A stretch of 64,000 nt of DNA from DASUPK01 sp963782345 (GTDB lineage: Bacteria; Actinomycetota; Thermoleophilia; Solirubrobacterales; 70-9). The DNA lies in the NCBI GenBank assembly GCA_963782345.1, contig CAWAJF010000007.1, positions 473,761-537,760 on the forward strand, written 5' to 3'. Within the stretch, counting starts at the first letter, position 1. Each line of letters begins with the position of its first letter. The notes under the pieces were generated by a model. The model was not told the origin of the DNA and did not search any database. It saw only the letters and a program-made list of their open reading frames with translations. Below, piece after piece: positions 24,923-32,446 of this stretch. A program made the translations under genes and the position numbers.

Positions 24923-25185
24923 GCGGACAAGGTATCGAGCCGCGCTCGCAGGCCGTCCTTGTCCAGCCAGAGCTCCGAGACGATCTCGCCATTTAGCTCG
25001 ATCACCGGAATACGCTCGAGATGCCGGCGCAGCAACGAATCGTCGGATTCGATGTCGATCTCCTCGAGATCGAACGAGAGGCCTGCGGCGCGGAGCGACT
25101 CCAGCCCGGCGCGGGCCTCGTCGCAGAGGTGGCAGTCAGGCCGCCCGTAGAGGACGACGTTGGGTGGCGAAGGCATCGAAGTCAA
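24919..25185 (-). CDS. Glutaredoxin-family thiol-disulfide protein
   Basis: The 88-aa product has the thioredoxin fold of the DUF836/glutaredoxin group: VVLYGRPDCHLCDEA with CxxC, then ERIPVIELNGEIV holding the cis-Pro. It should reduce disulfides in the cytoplasm. The gene begins 50 bp inside the end of tsaD (or 41 bp if the second Met is used) and ends on the rex start, so it is in the tsaB-rimI-tsaD-rex operon. Coupling a thiol protein to a redox repressor is suggestive but unproven. Confidence 0.88.
   Translation of the reverse strand: MTSMPSPPNVVLYGRPDCHLCDEARAGLESLRAAGLSFDLEEIDIESDDSLLRRHLERIPVIELNGEIVSELWLDKDGLRARLDTLSA
24929..24934 (-). promoter_or_regulatory. Possible internal leaderless -10 for rex
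   Basis: TACCTT on the minus strand lies 6 bases before the rex ATG, inside the last codons of the glutaredoxin gene. It matches the spacing of the other leaderless boxes in the window, but rex could equally be translated from the operon message. Confidence 0.35.
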
Positions 25186-26143
25186 GGTAGTCGGGGTAGG
25201 CGATCGGCTTGGTGAAGCGGGCGGCCGAGGCGATCATCGCCGCGTTGTCGGTGCAGAGCGAGATCGGCACCAGCTTCAGTCGTAGCCCGAGCTCGTCGCA
25301 GAGTGCCTCGGTCCGCCGGCGGAGCTCCACGTTCGCCGCGACGCCGCCGCCCAGCGCGATCGCCGGCCACTCACCGGAGCGGGCGGCGCGCTCGAGTTTC
25401 GCCGCCAGCTGGTCAACGATCGCCCGCTGGAAGGACGCGGCGAGGTCCGCGCGCCGGCGCTCGCTCTCCTCCCGGCCGAGGTCGCGAACGCGGTAGACGA
25501 GCGAGGTCTTCAGCCCGCTGAAGCTGAAGTCGAGACCGCGCTCGCTCATCGCGACCGGGAATGCAAAGGCCTCCGGGTCCCCGCTCTCCGCGGCGCGCTG
25601 GATCGCGGGGCCGCCCGGATAGCCGAGGCCGAGCAGCCGGGCTCCCTTGTCGAATGCCTCACCGGCCGCGTCGTCCACCGTCGAACCGAGGGTCTCGTAG
25701 GAGCTGTGCTCACGCACGCCGGCCAGGAGCGTGTGGCCGCCGCTCGCCACCAGGCAGAGGAAGGGCGGCTCGAGCGGCTCCGGCTCCAGGAAGTTCGCGG
25801 CGACGTGTCCCTCCAGATGGTCGACGGGGATGAGCGGCTTGCGATGCGCGGCGGCCATCGCCTTCGCGGAGCTCAGCCCGACCAGCAGCGCTCCGATCAG
25901 GCCGGGGCACTGCGTGACGGCGACCGCCTCCATCTCGGCAAGCTCGGCTCGGGCTTCGGCCAGCGCGGCCCCCACGACCGCGTTGACCAGCTCGAGGTGG
26001 TGGCGAGAGGCGACCTCCGGGACGACGCCGCCGTAGCGCTCGTGGAACTCGGCCTGCGAGGAGACGACGTTGGAGAGGATCTGCGGCCCGTCGATGACGG
26101 CCGCGCAGGTGTCGTCGCAGGAGGTCTCTAAGGCGAGAATCAA
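25136..26143 (-). CDS. tsaD: tRNA N6-threonylcarbamoyladenosine transferase TsaD
   Basis: From TTG 26143 the product has 335 aa, the family norm. Motifs: ILALETSCDDT, ASRHHLELVNAVV, PVDHLEGHVAAN (metal-binding His pair), VASGGHTLL, DDAAGEAFDKGARLLGLGYPGG and IALGGGVAANVELR. It transfers the threonylcarbamoyl group to A37 of ANN-decoding tRNAs, with TsaB and TsaE. The TTG overlaps the rimI stop (TTGA), which fixes this start over an upstream ATG at 26176. A longer reading would overlap rimI by 37 bases. Confidence 0.96.
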   Translation of the reverse strand: MILALETSCDDTCAAVIDGPQILSNVVSSQAEFHERYGGVVPEVASRHHLELVNAVVGAALAEARAELAEMEAVAVTQCPGLIGALLVGLSSAKAMAAAHRKPLIPVDHLEGHVAANFLEPEPLEPPFLCLVASGGHTLLAGVREHSSYETLGSTVDDAAGEAFDKGARLLGLGYPGGPAIQRAAESGDPEAFAFPVAMSERGLDFSFSGLKTSLVYRVRDLGREESERRRADLAASFQRAIVDQLAAKLERAARSGEWPAIALGGGVAANVELRRRTEALCDELGLRLKLVPISLCTDNAAMIASAARFTKPIAYPDYLDFDAFATQRRPLRAA

Positions 26144-26646
26144 GCGACGGAGGCGCCCTTGGCGGCCTCGAGCCACATGATCAGGGCGTCCTCGCCGTTG
26201 TCGTGGTAGTAGCGGCGACGACGACCCGCCGACCGGAAGCCGAAGCGGCGATACATCTCGATCGCTGGAGAGTTCGAGACTCGGACCTCGAGGGTGAAGC
26301 GGGACCCGGCACCGGCCTCCTCGAAGAGGCGCTCGATCAACTCGGTTGCGATGCCGCGGCGGCGGCGCTCGGGATGGACGGCGACGTTCATCAGGTGCCA
26401 GACGTCGTCATATCGCGCGCAGACGAGGTAGCCGGCGAGCCCGTCGGCATCCTCGGCCGCCAGGCAGATCCCGGAGGGCTTGGAGAGCTCCAGGACGAAC
26501 ATGGCGAGCGACCACGGCGTCGGGAACGACCGCCGTTCGATCGAGATCACCGAGGGCAGGTCCCCGTACCCCAGGCGGCGCAGCTTCAGATCGCCCGGCT
26601 CATCCCCCGGGGACTCGGCGATCTCGCTCAAGCCATCTCTTTGCAT
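26140..26646 (-). CDS. rimI: Ribosomal protein S18 N-alanine acetyltransferase RimI
   Basis: The 168-aa GNAT protein shows FPTPWSLAMFVLEL, the acetyl-CoA-binding motif VHPERRRRGIATELIERLFEE, and the RimI-like EVRVSNSPAIEMYRRFGF. The last part, RRYYHDNGEDALIMWL, is also typical. It acetylates the N-terminus of ribosomal protein S18. It sits between tsaB and tsaD, a very common order. The first about 20 residues lack GNAT homology, so the true start may be slightly downstream; the 5' end overlaps tsaB by 47 bp. Confidence 0.93.
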   Translation of the reverse strand: MQRDGLSEIAESPGDEPGDLKLRRLGYGDLPSVISIERRSFPTPWSLAMFVLELSKPSGICLAAEDADGLAGYLVCARYDDVWHLMNVAVHPERRRRGIATELIERLFEEAGAGSRFTLEVRVSNSPAIEMYRRFGFRSAGRRRRYYHDNGEDALIMWLEAAKGASVA

Positions 26647-27307
26647 CGGGCGGTCTCAGGTACAGGGGTTGGATCTGGTCCGGTGACACCTCGGACGCCT
26701 CTTGCCCCACCACGCAGACGTGCCGTGCGGCAATTCGGTGGATCGGGGCTTCGGGTGAGGCAACCGTTGCGCCTGCAGCCTCCAGCTCTGCGGCGAATCG
26801 TAGCGCCCCGTCTCCGGCCGCCAGAGGGGCTCCGTCGAGCTCCCGCACCCGATCGCCCAGCTCCTCCGGGGAAGCGACGAACGCCGGCCACAGCTCTGCG
26901 CCGCCGTTGTCGACCAGCGCGGCGAATACCTCACCGCGACGGGCGTCGATCGCGGGGAGTGCCAGCGCTCCTCCGGGAGACGCCAAGATGCCGTGGGCGA
27001 GCGCCGTGAGCGACCCGACGGGGACGATCGGGATCTCCCTGGCCTGCGCCAGCCCGCGTGCGGTCGCGATCCCGATGCGAAGGCCGGTGAAGGATCCGGG
27101 GCCGATGCCGACCGCGATCCGCTCGATCTTCTCCCACCCGCCGGCTGCCTCCGCCCCGCGCTCGATCTCGGGCAGGAGGACCTGGGAGTGGCGCGGACGC
27201 CCGTCCGCACCTGGACCCACCCGGGCCTCGTGAACCATCTCACCGCCGGCCACGACCCCCACCACGGCGTCCGCGGTCGCCGTATCGATTCCGAGGATCA
27301 CCATCAC
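26600..27307 (-). CDS. tsaB: tRNA threonylcarbamoyladenosine biosynthesis protein TsaB
   Basis: The 235-aa ASKHA-fold protein has VILGIDTATADAVVGVV, PRHSQVLLPEI, AVGIGPGSFTGLRIGIATAR and ALPAIDARRGEVFAAL, all TsaB hallmarks. TsaB lacks catalysis and bridges TsaD and TsaE in the t6A complex. Starts at GTG 27307 or ATG 27304 are both possible. It is the first gene of the tsaB-rimI-tsaD-grx-rex-ybdK-DUF1844 run and diverges from a lipoprotein gene 57 bp away. Confidence 0.95.
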   Translation of the reverse strand: MMVILGIDTATADAVVGVVAGGEMVHEARVGPGADGRPRHSQVLLPEIERGAEAAGGWEKIERIAVGIGPGSFTGLRIGIATARGLAQAREIPIVPVGSLTALAHGILASPGGALALPAIDARRGEVFAALVDNGGAELWPAFVASPEELGDRVRELDGAPLAAGDGALRFAAELEAAGATVASPEAPIHRIAARHVCVVGQEASEVSPDQIQPLYLRPPDAKRWLERDRRVPGG

Positions 27308-27364
27308 TACAGTGCGTGGCGAAGGCGATCGGCGTCCATCGACCTCAGGAGAAGGAGAGGCACC

Positions 27365-27682
27365 ATGCCAGAGCAGTCCAGCAGGTTTCCGTCATCTGAC
27401 GAGCCGCGCCGGCGCACGCCCTCGCGTAAAGGGAGAATGGCCGCCGCCCTGCTCGCCATTACCGCCGCCGGCGTCGCCGGATGCGGCAGCGACAGCAACA
27501 GCAGCGACGTCAACAAGGCGATCGACAGCGTCCAGTCGCAGGCGAACAGCGTGCAGAGCCAGATCTCGACCGCCGTCACGAGCGTGCAGCAGCAGGCCCA
27601 GAGCGTCCAGAGCCAGATCCAGAGCGTCCAGACCCAGATCCAGAATCAGAATCAGAATCAGAATCAGAACGGTGGCGGCTAG
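27365..27682 (+). CDS. Coiled-coil lipoprotein with Gln/Asn hexamer repeats
   Basis: From ATG 27365 (AGGAGAAGGAGAGG ahead) the product has 105 aa. A signal peptide ends in lipobox VAGC. The mature part is a heptad-like helix built of SVQSQ units (VQSQANSVQSQIS, VQQQAQSVQSQIQ), ending in a run of Asn-Gln pairs coded by a perfect 6-bp repeat. It resembles a Braun-lipoprotein-like anchored helix. A shorter paralogue follows 14 bp downstream. Function is unknown. Confidence 0.75.
   Translation: MPEQSSRFPSSDEPRRRTPSRKGRMAAALLAITAAGVAGCGSDSNSSDVNKAIDSVQSQANSVQSQISTAVTSVQQQAQSVQSQIQSVQTQIQNQNQNQNQNGGG
27641..27670 (+). repeat. Hexanucleotide microsatellite (CAGAAT x5)
   Basis: Four perfect CAGAAT units and a fifth CAGAAC encode Gln-Asn repeats at the lipoprotein C-terminus. 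Unit gain or loss keeps the frame, so the tail length may vary between strains. Confidence 0.85.
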
Positions 27683-27696
27683 AACGGCTCCTGGCC

Positions 27697-27939
27697 ATGT
27701 CTGACGACTCCACGCGGATTCGCTTGTCGAGACGCGGCGCGGCCGCGGTGGCTGCGGCCCTCGTGCTGCTCGCGATCGCGGCAAGCGGGTGCGGATCGGA
27801 CCTGAAGAACGCGGTCGACAGCGCCAGGTCCGTGCAGAACCAGGCCTCCAACGCACTCACTCAGGCCCAGCAGCAGGCGCAGAGCGTCCAGAACCAGGCG
27901 CAGCAAGATCAGGGCGGCGGCGGCCAGTCCGGCTACTGA
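27697..27939 (+). CDS. Small coiled-coil lipoprotein, paralogue of the preceding gene
   Basis: From ATG 27697 the product has 80 aa. The signal peptide ends in lipobox AASGC. The mature helix repeats VQNQASNALTQAQQQAQ and ends in Gly/Gln. It shares the GCGSDLKNAVDSA-like start and SVQ/VQNQ repeats with the gene just upstream, so the pair arose by tandem duplication. The stop overlaps the convergent tsaE by 7 bp. Function is unknown. Confidence 0.72.
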   Translation: MSDDSTRIRLSRRGAAAVAAALVLLAIAASGCGSDLKNAVDSARSVQNQASNALTQAQQQAQSVQNQAQQDQGGGGQSGY

Positions 27940-28343
27940 CCGAGGTCTATCTCCCGCTCATCCCCGCCGGCGTGGCGGATCTCGACGCGCCGCGTCACCC
28001 GCTCGAGCCAGGGCTCCGCGGCGCCCGGCCATTCGATGAAGGCGACCGCCTCGGGCGTCAGGTAGTCGTCGAGCAGGGCCGGGTCCTCCTGGCCCAGGTC
28101 GGCGAGGCGGTAGAGGTCGAGGTGCGAGACCGGCAGCCGGCCGCTGTAGGTGTGACCGATCGTGAAGGTGGGCGAGGTAACCGCCTCGCTCACCCCGAGC
28201 GCCCGGCAGGCGCCCCGGATCAGCGTGGTCTTGCCCGCGCCCAGATCGCCGCCCACCAGGACCACGTCGCCGGGAGCGAGATCCGCGGCGAGCCGCTCTC
28301 CGACCGCCTCGGTCTCCGCCGCGCTGTCGGTCGTCTCGGTCAG
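27933..28343 (-). CDS. tsaE: tRNA t6A biosynthesis ATPase TsaE, probable CTG start
   Basis: The 136-aa product is standard TsaE length if it starts at CTG 28343, which overlaps the udg stop (CTGA). It has the P-loop GDLGAGKTTLIRGA, then VTSPTFTIGHTYSG and HLDLYRL, and YLTPEAVAFIEWPGAAEPWL. No ATG, GTG or TTG lies in this frame between the udg overlap and the P-loop, while longer in-frame extensions run through udg in another frame. TsaE hydrolyses ATP to reset the TsaBDE complex. It is in the fmdB-udg-tsaE operon, apart from tsaB/tsaD. Confidence 0.92.
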   Translation of the reverse strand: MTETTDSAAETEAVGERLAADLAPGDVVLVGGDLGAGKTTLIRGACRALGVSEAVTSPTFTIGHTYSGRLPVSHLDLYRLADLGQEDPALLDDYLTPEAVAFIEWPGAAEPWLERVTRRVEIRHAGGDEREIDLGQ

Positions 28344-28990
28344 TCGCCGAACAGGCCGATCTGGTCCGGCTCGGGATCGGGCTGCACCAGCGGCTCTGGC
28401 TGCGGGACCGGCTGAGCCAGCAGGTCCGGAATCTGGCGGAAGTCCTCGCGCAGCTGATCCGCGACGCGCGGAGTACGCAGCCCGGCGGCCGGGTGGAAGA
28501 GAGGCAGCAGGAAGACGAAGCGCCCGCCGATCAGGTGCTGCTGCGGAACGCCGCGGACCTTGGTGATGCCGGTCGGATTGGCGGTGAGGAGCTTCGTCGC
28601 GAAATTTCCGAGCGTGCAGATCACGCGCGGCTCGATCAGCTGGACCTGCTGCTCGAGGTACGGCCGACAGGAATCGATCTCCTCTGGCTGAGGATCGCGG
28701 TTTCCAGGAGGCCTGCACTTCAGAACGTTCGCCACAAAGGCGTCCTCGCGATTGAGACCGATGCTCTGGAGCAGCTCCGTCAGAAAGCCGCCCGCGCGGC
28801 CGACGAACGGCAGGCCCTGGCGATCCTCCTCCGCACCCGGCGCCTCTCCGACGAACATCAGGTCGGCGTCCGCGTTCCCGGACCCGAAGACGACGCGGTT
28901 GCGAGTCTCCGAAAGCGGGCAGCGCTCGCAGATCGAGGCCTCGTTGTAGACCTCGACCAGCGCCTGGCGGCGGGGCCCGGCGTCGCTCAC
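28340..28990 (-). CDS. Uracil-DNA glycosylase, family 4 (Fe-S)
   Basis: From GTG 28990 the product has 216 aa. It carries the family-4 motifs GEAPGAEEDRQGLPFVGRA and LFHPAAGLR. The four 4Fe-4S cysteines are in CERC near the start and in LKCRPPGNRD and DSCRPYL, 16 residues apart. It removes uracil from DNA in base-excision repair. The C-terminus is a Pro/Glu/Gln-rich tail. The GTG overlaps the fmdB stop (GTGA). The ORF continues upstream in frame through fmdB, but that part is Arg/Ala-rich and antisense-like. Confidence 0.92.
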   Translation of the reverse strand: MSDAGPRRQALVEVYNEASICERCPLSETRNRVVFGSGNADADLMFVGEAPGAEEDRQGLPFVGRAGGFLTELLQSIGLNREDAFVANVLKCRPPGNRDPQPEEIDSCRPYLEQQVQLIEPRVICTLGNFATKLLTANPTGITKVRGVPQQHLIGGRFVFLLPLFHPAAGLRTPRVADQLREDFRQIPDLLAQPVPQPEPLVQPDPEPDQIGLFGD

Positions 28991-29280
28991 GAGCTCCCCC
29001 CGCTCCGCCGCGCGGCAGCGCGCTTCTCCGCCGCGCGCTGCCGCTTGAAGCGCTCCTTGGCGCCGTCGCGGTCGACACCGCGCCGCTCCTCCAGCCTGCG
29101 TCGCTGGTTCGGCGTCATCTGGTGCTGCAGAGGCGAATAGGCAGTGGAGAGCAGGCGCTCGACCTTTGCCGACCCGCACTCGGGGCAGACGACGTCCGCA
29201 GCGTCCAAGCCGACGTGTGACCCCACCAGCTCCTCGAAGGCGTGGCCACACGACTCACACGCGAACTCGTAGATCGGCAC
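28987..29280 (-). CDS. FmdB-family zinc-ribbon protein
   Basis: From GTG 29280 the product has 97 aa starting PIYEFACESCGHAFEELV, the FmdB/CxxC signature, with a second pair CPECGS. The C-terminal half is a basic helical Arg/Lys-rich tail. FmdB-type proteins are small zinc ribbons sometimes linked to amidase or other operons; the role is not established. A TACCAT box 7 bases upstream makes this the leaderless first gene of fmdB-udg-tsaE and supports the GTG rather than the ORF start at 29334. Confidence 0.82.
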   Translation of the reverse strand: MPIYEFACESCGHAFEELVGSHVGLDAADVVCPECGSAKVERLLSTAYSPLQHQMTPNQRRRLEERRGVDRDGAKERFKRQRAAEKRAAARRSGGSS

Positions 29281-29287
29281 CGGGTGG

Positions 29288-29293
29288 ATGGTA
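29288..29293 (-). promoter_or_regulatory. -10 box of a probable leaderless promoter (fmdB-udg-tsaE)
   Basis: TACCAT on the minus strand ends 7 bases before GTG 29280, with no Shine-Dalgarno between. Confidence 0.5.
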
Positions 29294-29387
29294 GTTCGGC
29301 CATCTGACCCCGTGAGCCGGATCCGCGGCCGCAAAATGGGCCGATTCGCTCGCTCTCTAGACTGGCTGGTGGGCCAGTGACCCTCTC

Positions 29388-29393
29388 TATACT
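29388..29393 (+). promoter_or_regulatory. -10 box for the pantothenate operon
   Basis: TATACT is a near-consensus -10, about 100 bases before the annotated ATG of the DUF2520 gene, which implies a leader of about 90 nt containing a small ORF. No clear -35 was found. Confidence 0.5.
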
Positions 29394-29405
29394 TCCCCGT
29401 AGGCC

Positions 29406-29531
29406 GTGACTCTCACCAGCGCGGACCCGATCAACTTCAAGCACCGCACCGACACCCTCGTCCATCCAACCAAAGCCGTCTGGTATCTCCAATGCGGGAA
29501 CTGGAACGGGATTCCCTCCCATCCCCCCTGA
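29406..29531 (+). CDS. Candidate 41-aa leader ORF upstream of the pantothenate genes
   Basis: GTG 29406 opens 41 codons in a different frame from the next gene and ends in a TGA at 29529-29531, overlapping its start. It has high GC3 typical of coding DNA, and includes WYLQCGNWNG near its end. A TATACT box lies 12 bases upstream. Its stop forms CTGA with an in-frame CTG of the DUF2520 gene, so coupled translation is possible. It may be a chance ORF. Confidence 0.3.
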   Translation: MTLTSADPINFKHRTDTLVHPTKAVWYLQCGNWNGIPSHPP

Positions 29532-30277
29532 GCGCCGCGCCGCTGGTCGTCGTTGGCGCCGGCCGCGTGGGCGGTTCGCTCAGCAAGGCGGCTGAGCTCG
29601 CCGGGATCGACGTGCGGCTCGTGGGCCGCGACGAGACTGTCGACGGCGTTGGCGCCGTCCTGCTGTGCGTCCCCGACGACGCGATCCTGGAGGCATGCGC
29701 GTGGATCGCCGCCTCCGCTCCGCCGCTGGTGGGCCACGTCAGCGGCGCGAGCACCCTGGATGTGCTGGCGCCGGCCCGTGAGCGCGGCGCCTCGACCTTC
29801 TCGCTGCACCCTCTGCAGAGCTTCGCCGACGGCGCGACCGCCGTCGCCGGCACGTCCGCGGCGATCGCCGGAGCTGACCAAGCTGGACTCTCGTTTGCCC
29901 GATCCCTCGGCGAGGCGCTCGGGATGAGGCCCTTCGAGGTGCCCGAGGAGAGCCGTGCCGCCTACCACGCCGCCGCGGCGATCGCGTCGAACCTGCTCGT
30001 CGCGCTCGAGGAGTCGGCCGCCGAGCTCGTCGAGCGCCTCGGGATCGAGGATGCGCGAGAGCTGCTCGCCCCGCTCGTCATGCGCACCGCCGCCAACTGG
30101 GCCGAGCTGGGACCCGCCGCGTTGACCGGACCGATCGCCCGGGGCGATCGCGCCACGATCGAGCGTCACCGCGCCGCCCTCGCCGAGAGCGCCCCAGAGC
30201 TGCTCCCCGTCTACGACGCCCTGGGCACGCGTGCGGAGGCGGTTGCGCGGGAATCAGCGGACCAGGTGTCCGCGTGA
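29492..30277 (+). CDS. Rossmann/DUF2520 dehydrogenase-like protein, candidate ketopantoate reductase
   Basis: The 261-aa product has an N-terminal NAD(P)-binding fold (PLVVVGAGRVGGSLSKAAEL, then CVPDDAILEAC) and a C-terminal helical DUF2520 domain (SLHPLQSFADGATAVAGTSA, then AYHAAAAIASNLLVALEESA). The architecture parallels 6-phosphogluconate-dehydrogenase-like reductases such as PanE. It is the first gene of a cluster otherwise complete for pantothenate synthesis except PanE, so it may reduce ketopantoate; that is inference. The stop overlaps the panC GTG (GTGA). The true start may lie a few codons downstream of ATG 29492. Confidence 0.85.
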   Translation: MRELERDSLPSPLSAAPLVVVGAGRVGGSLSKAAELAGIDVRLVGRDETVDGVGAVLLCVPDDAILEACAWIAASAPPLVGHVSGASTLDVLAPARERGASTFSLHPLQSFADGATAVAGTSAAIAGADQAGLSFARSLGEALGMRPFEVPEESRAAYHAAAAIASNLLVALEESAAELVERLGIEDARELLAPLVMRTAANWAELGPAALTGPIARGDRATIERHRAALAESAPELLPVYDALGTRAEAVARESADQVSA

Positions 30278-31143
30278 AGGTCATCCGCACCAGGTCCGAG
30301 CTGCGTGAAGCGCTCACCCAGCCGCGCCGGCGGGGGGAGCGGATCGGGCTGGTGCCGACCATGGGCTACTTCCATGAGGGCCACCTGTCGCTGATGCGCC
30401 GGGCACGCGAGAACTGCGACGTCGTCGTCGTCAGCCTCTTCGTCAACCCGTCCCAGTTCGGGCCGGGCGAGGATCTCGAGGCCTACCCCCGAGACGAGGA
30501 CCGTGACGCCGGCCTCGCCGAGCGCGAGGGCGTCGACCTGCTGTGGATGCCCGATGCCGAGTCGATGTACCCGGATGGGTTCGCAACCTCCGTCGAGGTC
30601 GCGAACTCGCTGACGGGCGTGCTTGAGGGGGACCCCGAGCACCGCGGCCCCTCCCATTTCCGCGGCGTCACCACGGTGGTCGCCAAGCTCTTCAACTCGG
30701 TCGAGCCCGACGTCGCCTATTTCGGCCGCAAGGACGCCCAGCAGGCCCTGGTGATCGAGCGGATGACGCGGGACCTGGACTTTCCCATCGAGATCGCCGT
30801 GCTGCCCACCGTCCGTGAGGAGGACGGCCTGGCACTGAGCTCCCGCAACGCCTACCTGACGGCGGAGCAACGCGAGCAGGCGACCGCGATCTCCCGCGCC
30901 CTGGGTGCCGCCGAGTCGGCCGCCCGCGGCGGGGAGACCTCCATCGAATCGCTGGTGGAGGTGGCCCGAAACGAACTTCGTAACTCCGGGATAGAGCCGG
31001 AGTACGTGGAGGCGCGCGCCGCGGAGGATCTCTCCCCGGTAGCTGAGCTGAACGGGCGGCCCGTGCTCGTCGCAATCGCCGCCCGAGTCGGCAGGGCACG
31101 CCTCATCGACAACGTCTTGATCACTTCGAACAGGGAGGCCTGA
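30274..31143 (+). CDS. panC: Pantothenate synthetase PanC
   Basis: The 289-aa product has the adenylation motifs VPTMGYFHEGHLSLMRRAR, VSLFVNPSQFGPGEDLEAYP, YFGRKDAQQALVIERM and the downstream ALSSRNAYL. It condenses pantoate and beta-alanine with ATP. It starts at GTG 30274, overlapping the DUF2520 stop, and its last base overlaps panD, so the four genes are translated as a tight unit. Confidence 0.97.
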   Translation: MKVIRTRSELREALTQPRRRGERIGLVPTMGYFHEGHLSLMRRARENCDVVVVSLFVNPSQFGPGEDLEAYPRDEDRDAGLAEREGVDLLWMPDAESMYPDGFATSVEVANSLTGVLEGDPEHRGPSHFRGVTTVVAKLFNSVEPDVAYFGRKDAQQALVIERMTRDLDFPIEIAVLPTVREEDGLALSSRNAYLTAEQREQATAISRALGAAESAARGGETSIESLVEVARNELRNSGIEPEYVEARAAEDLSPVAELNGRPVLVAIAARVGRARLIDNVLITSNREA

Positions 31144-31553
31144 TGCAGCGTCAGATGCTCAAGTCGAAGATCCATCGCGCGACGATCACGGACTGTGACG
31201 TCGACTACGTCGGCAGCATCACCCTCGACCCGGCGCTGATGCGCCAGGCCGATCTACTGTTCAACGAGCAGGTGCACGTCTGGGACATCGACAACGGCGC
31301 CCGCTTCGTCACCTACGCGATCGAGGGCGAGCCGGGCTCCGGGAAGGTCCAGGTGAACGGCGCCGCCGCCCGCCTGGTGCGGACCGGAGACAAGGTGATC
31401 GTCGCCAGCTTCGGCGCCTTCGACGAGGGGGATCTCGAGCGGTACTCCCCCCTCGTCGTCCACGTCAGCGAGGACAACGAGGTCGTCGCCGTCGACAGCG
31501 ACCCGACCGCCCTGCTCGGCGGGGTCAGCCCGGACCAGGAGGCGATGCTATGA
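31143..31553 (+). CDS. panD: Aspartate 1-decarboxylase PanD
   Basis: The 136-aa pro-enzyme carries the self-cleavage Gly-Ser in DVDYVGSITLDP, which yields the pyruvoyl cofactor, plus MLKSKIHRATIT and the later NGAAARLV segment. It decarboxylates aspartate to beta-alanine for PanC. The ATG shares a base with the panC stop (TGATG), and the end overlaps the panB start by 4 bp. Confidence 0.97.
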   Translation: MQRQMLKSKIHRATITDCDVDYVGSITLDPALMRQADLLFNEQVHVWDIDNGARFVTYAIEGEPGSGKVQVNGAAARLVRTGDKVIVASFGAFDEGDLERYSPLVVHVSEDNEVVAVDSDPTALLGGVSPDQEAML

Positions 31554-32440
31554 GCACCGAGAAGATCACCATCCCGCGAGTTGCGGAGATGAAGCAGGCC
31601 GGCGATCCGATCGTGATGGTGACGGCGTACGACTACCCGTCGGCTCAGATCGTCGAGGAGGCGGGCGTCGACATCGTCCTGGTGGGCGACACGGCCGCGA
31701 TGGTCGTCCTCGGTTACGACGCCACGACGCCCGTCGGCATGAACGAGATGCTGATGATGACCAGCGCCGTCCGGCGCGGGCTGGAGCGGCCGCTGCTGAT
31801 CGGCGACCTGCCCTTCGGGTCCTACGAGACCTCCAACGAGCAGGCGATCGAGAACGCCCAGCGCTTCGTCAAGGAGGCGGGTTGCGACGCGGTCAAGCTC
31901 GAGCGAGGCGGCGCGTCGGTAGATCGAGCCCGCGCGATCGTCCGCTCCGGCATCCCGGTGATGGGACACGTTGGGCTCACCCCGCAGACGGCGACCGCCC
32001 TGGGGGGCTTCAAGGCGCAGGGGCGGACCGCGGAGGCGGCGGCGAAGCTCTGCGAGGAGGCCCTTGCGCTCCAGTTGGTCGGCTGCTTCGCGATCGTCTT
32101 CGAGGCGATTCCGTCGGCGGTCACAGAGGCGCTCATGCCGAAGCTGGACATCCCCGTGATCGGGATCGGCGCAGGGCCGGCGACCGACGGTCAGGTTCTC
32201 GTCCTGCACGACCTGCTCGGCGTCTACGACGGGCATCGGCCGAGGTTCGTCAAGCGGTTCGCGGAGGTGCGCAAGGAGTCGCTGAAGGGCGTCCGTGCCT
32301 ACACCGAGGAGGTCCGCGCCCGGACCTTCCCGAACGAGGAGCAGCACACCTACTCGATCCCGCAGGAGGAGCTGGAGGAGTTCGCCCGCTACCTCGAGGA
32401 CGAGACGCTGGTGGGCACCGACACGCCCTGGGACTGGTAG
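31550..32440 (+). CDS. panB: 3-methyl-2-oxobutanoate hydroxymethyltransferase PanB
   Basis: The 296-aa TIM-barrel enzyme shows MVTAYDYPSAQIVEEAGVD, VGDTAAMVVLGY, DLPFGSYETS, VKLERGG, GHVGLTPQTA and the C-terminal IGAGPATDGQVLVLHD. It adds a hydroxymethyl group to ketoisovalerate to give ketopantoate. It ends the operon 6 bp before the stop of a convergent membrane protein gene. The tail (about residues 265-296) is acidic and slightly longer than usual. Confidence 0.97.
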   Translation: MSTEKITIPRVAEMKQAGDPIVMVTAYDYPSAQIVEEAGVDIVLVGDTAAMVVLGYDATTPVGMNEMLMMTSAVRRGLERPLLIGDLPFGSYETSNEQAIENAQRFVKEAGCDAVKLERGGASVDRARAIVRSGIPVMGHVGLTPQTATALGGFKAQGRTAEAAAKLCEEALALQLVGCFAIVFEAIPSAVTEALMPKLDIPVIGIGAGPATDGQVLVLHDLLGVYDGHRPRFVKRFAEVRKESLKGVRAYTEEVRARTFPNEEQHTYSIPQEELEEFARYLEDETLVGTDTPWDW

Positions 32441-32446
32441 CCCGGC

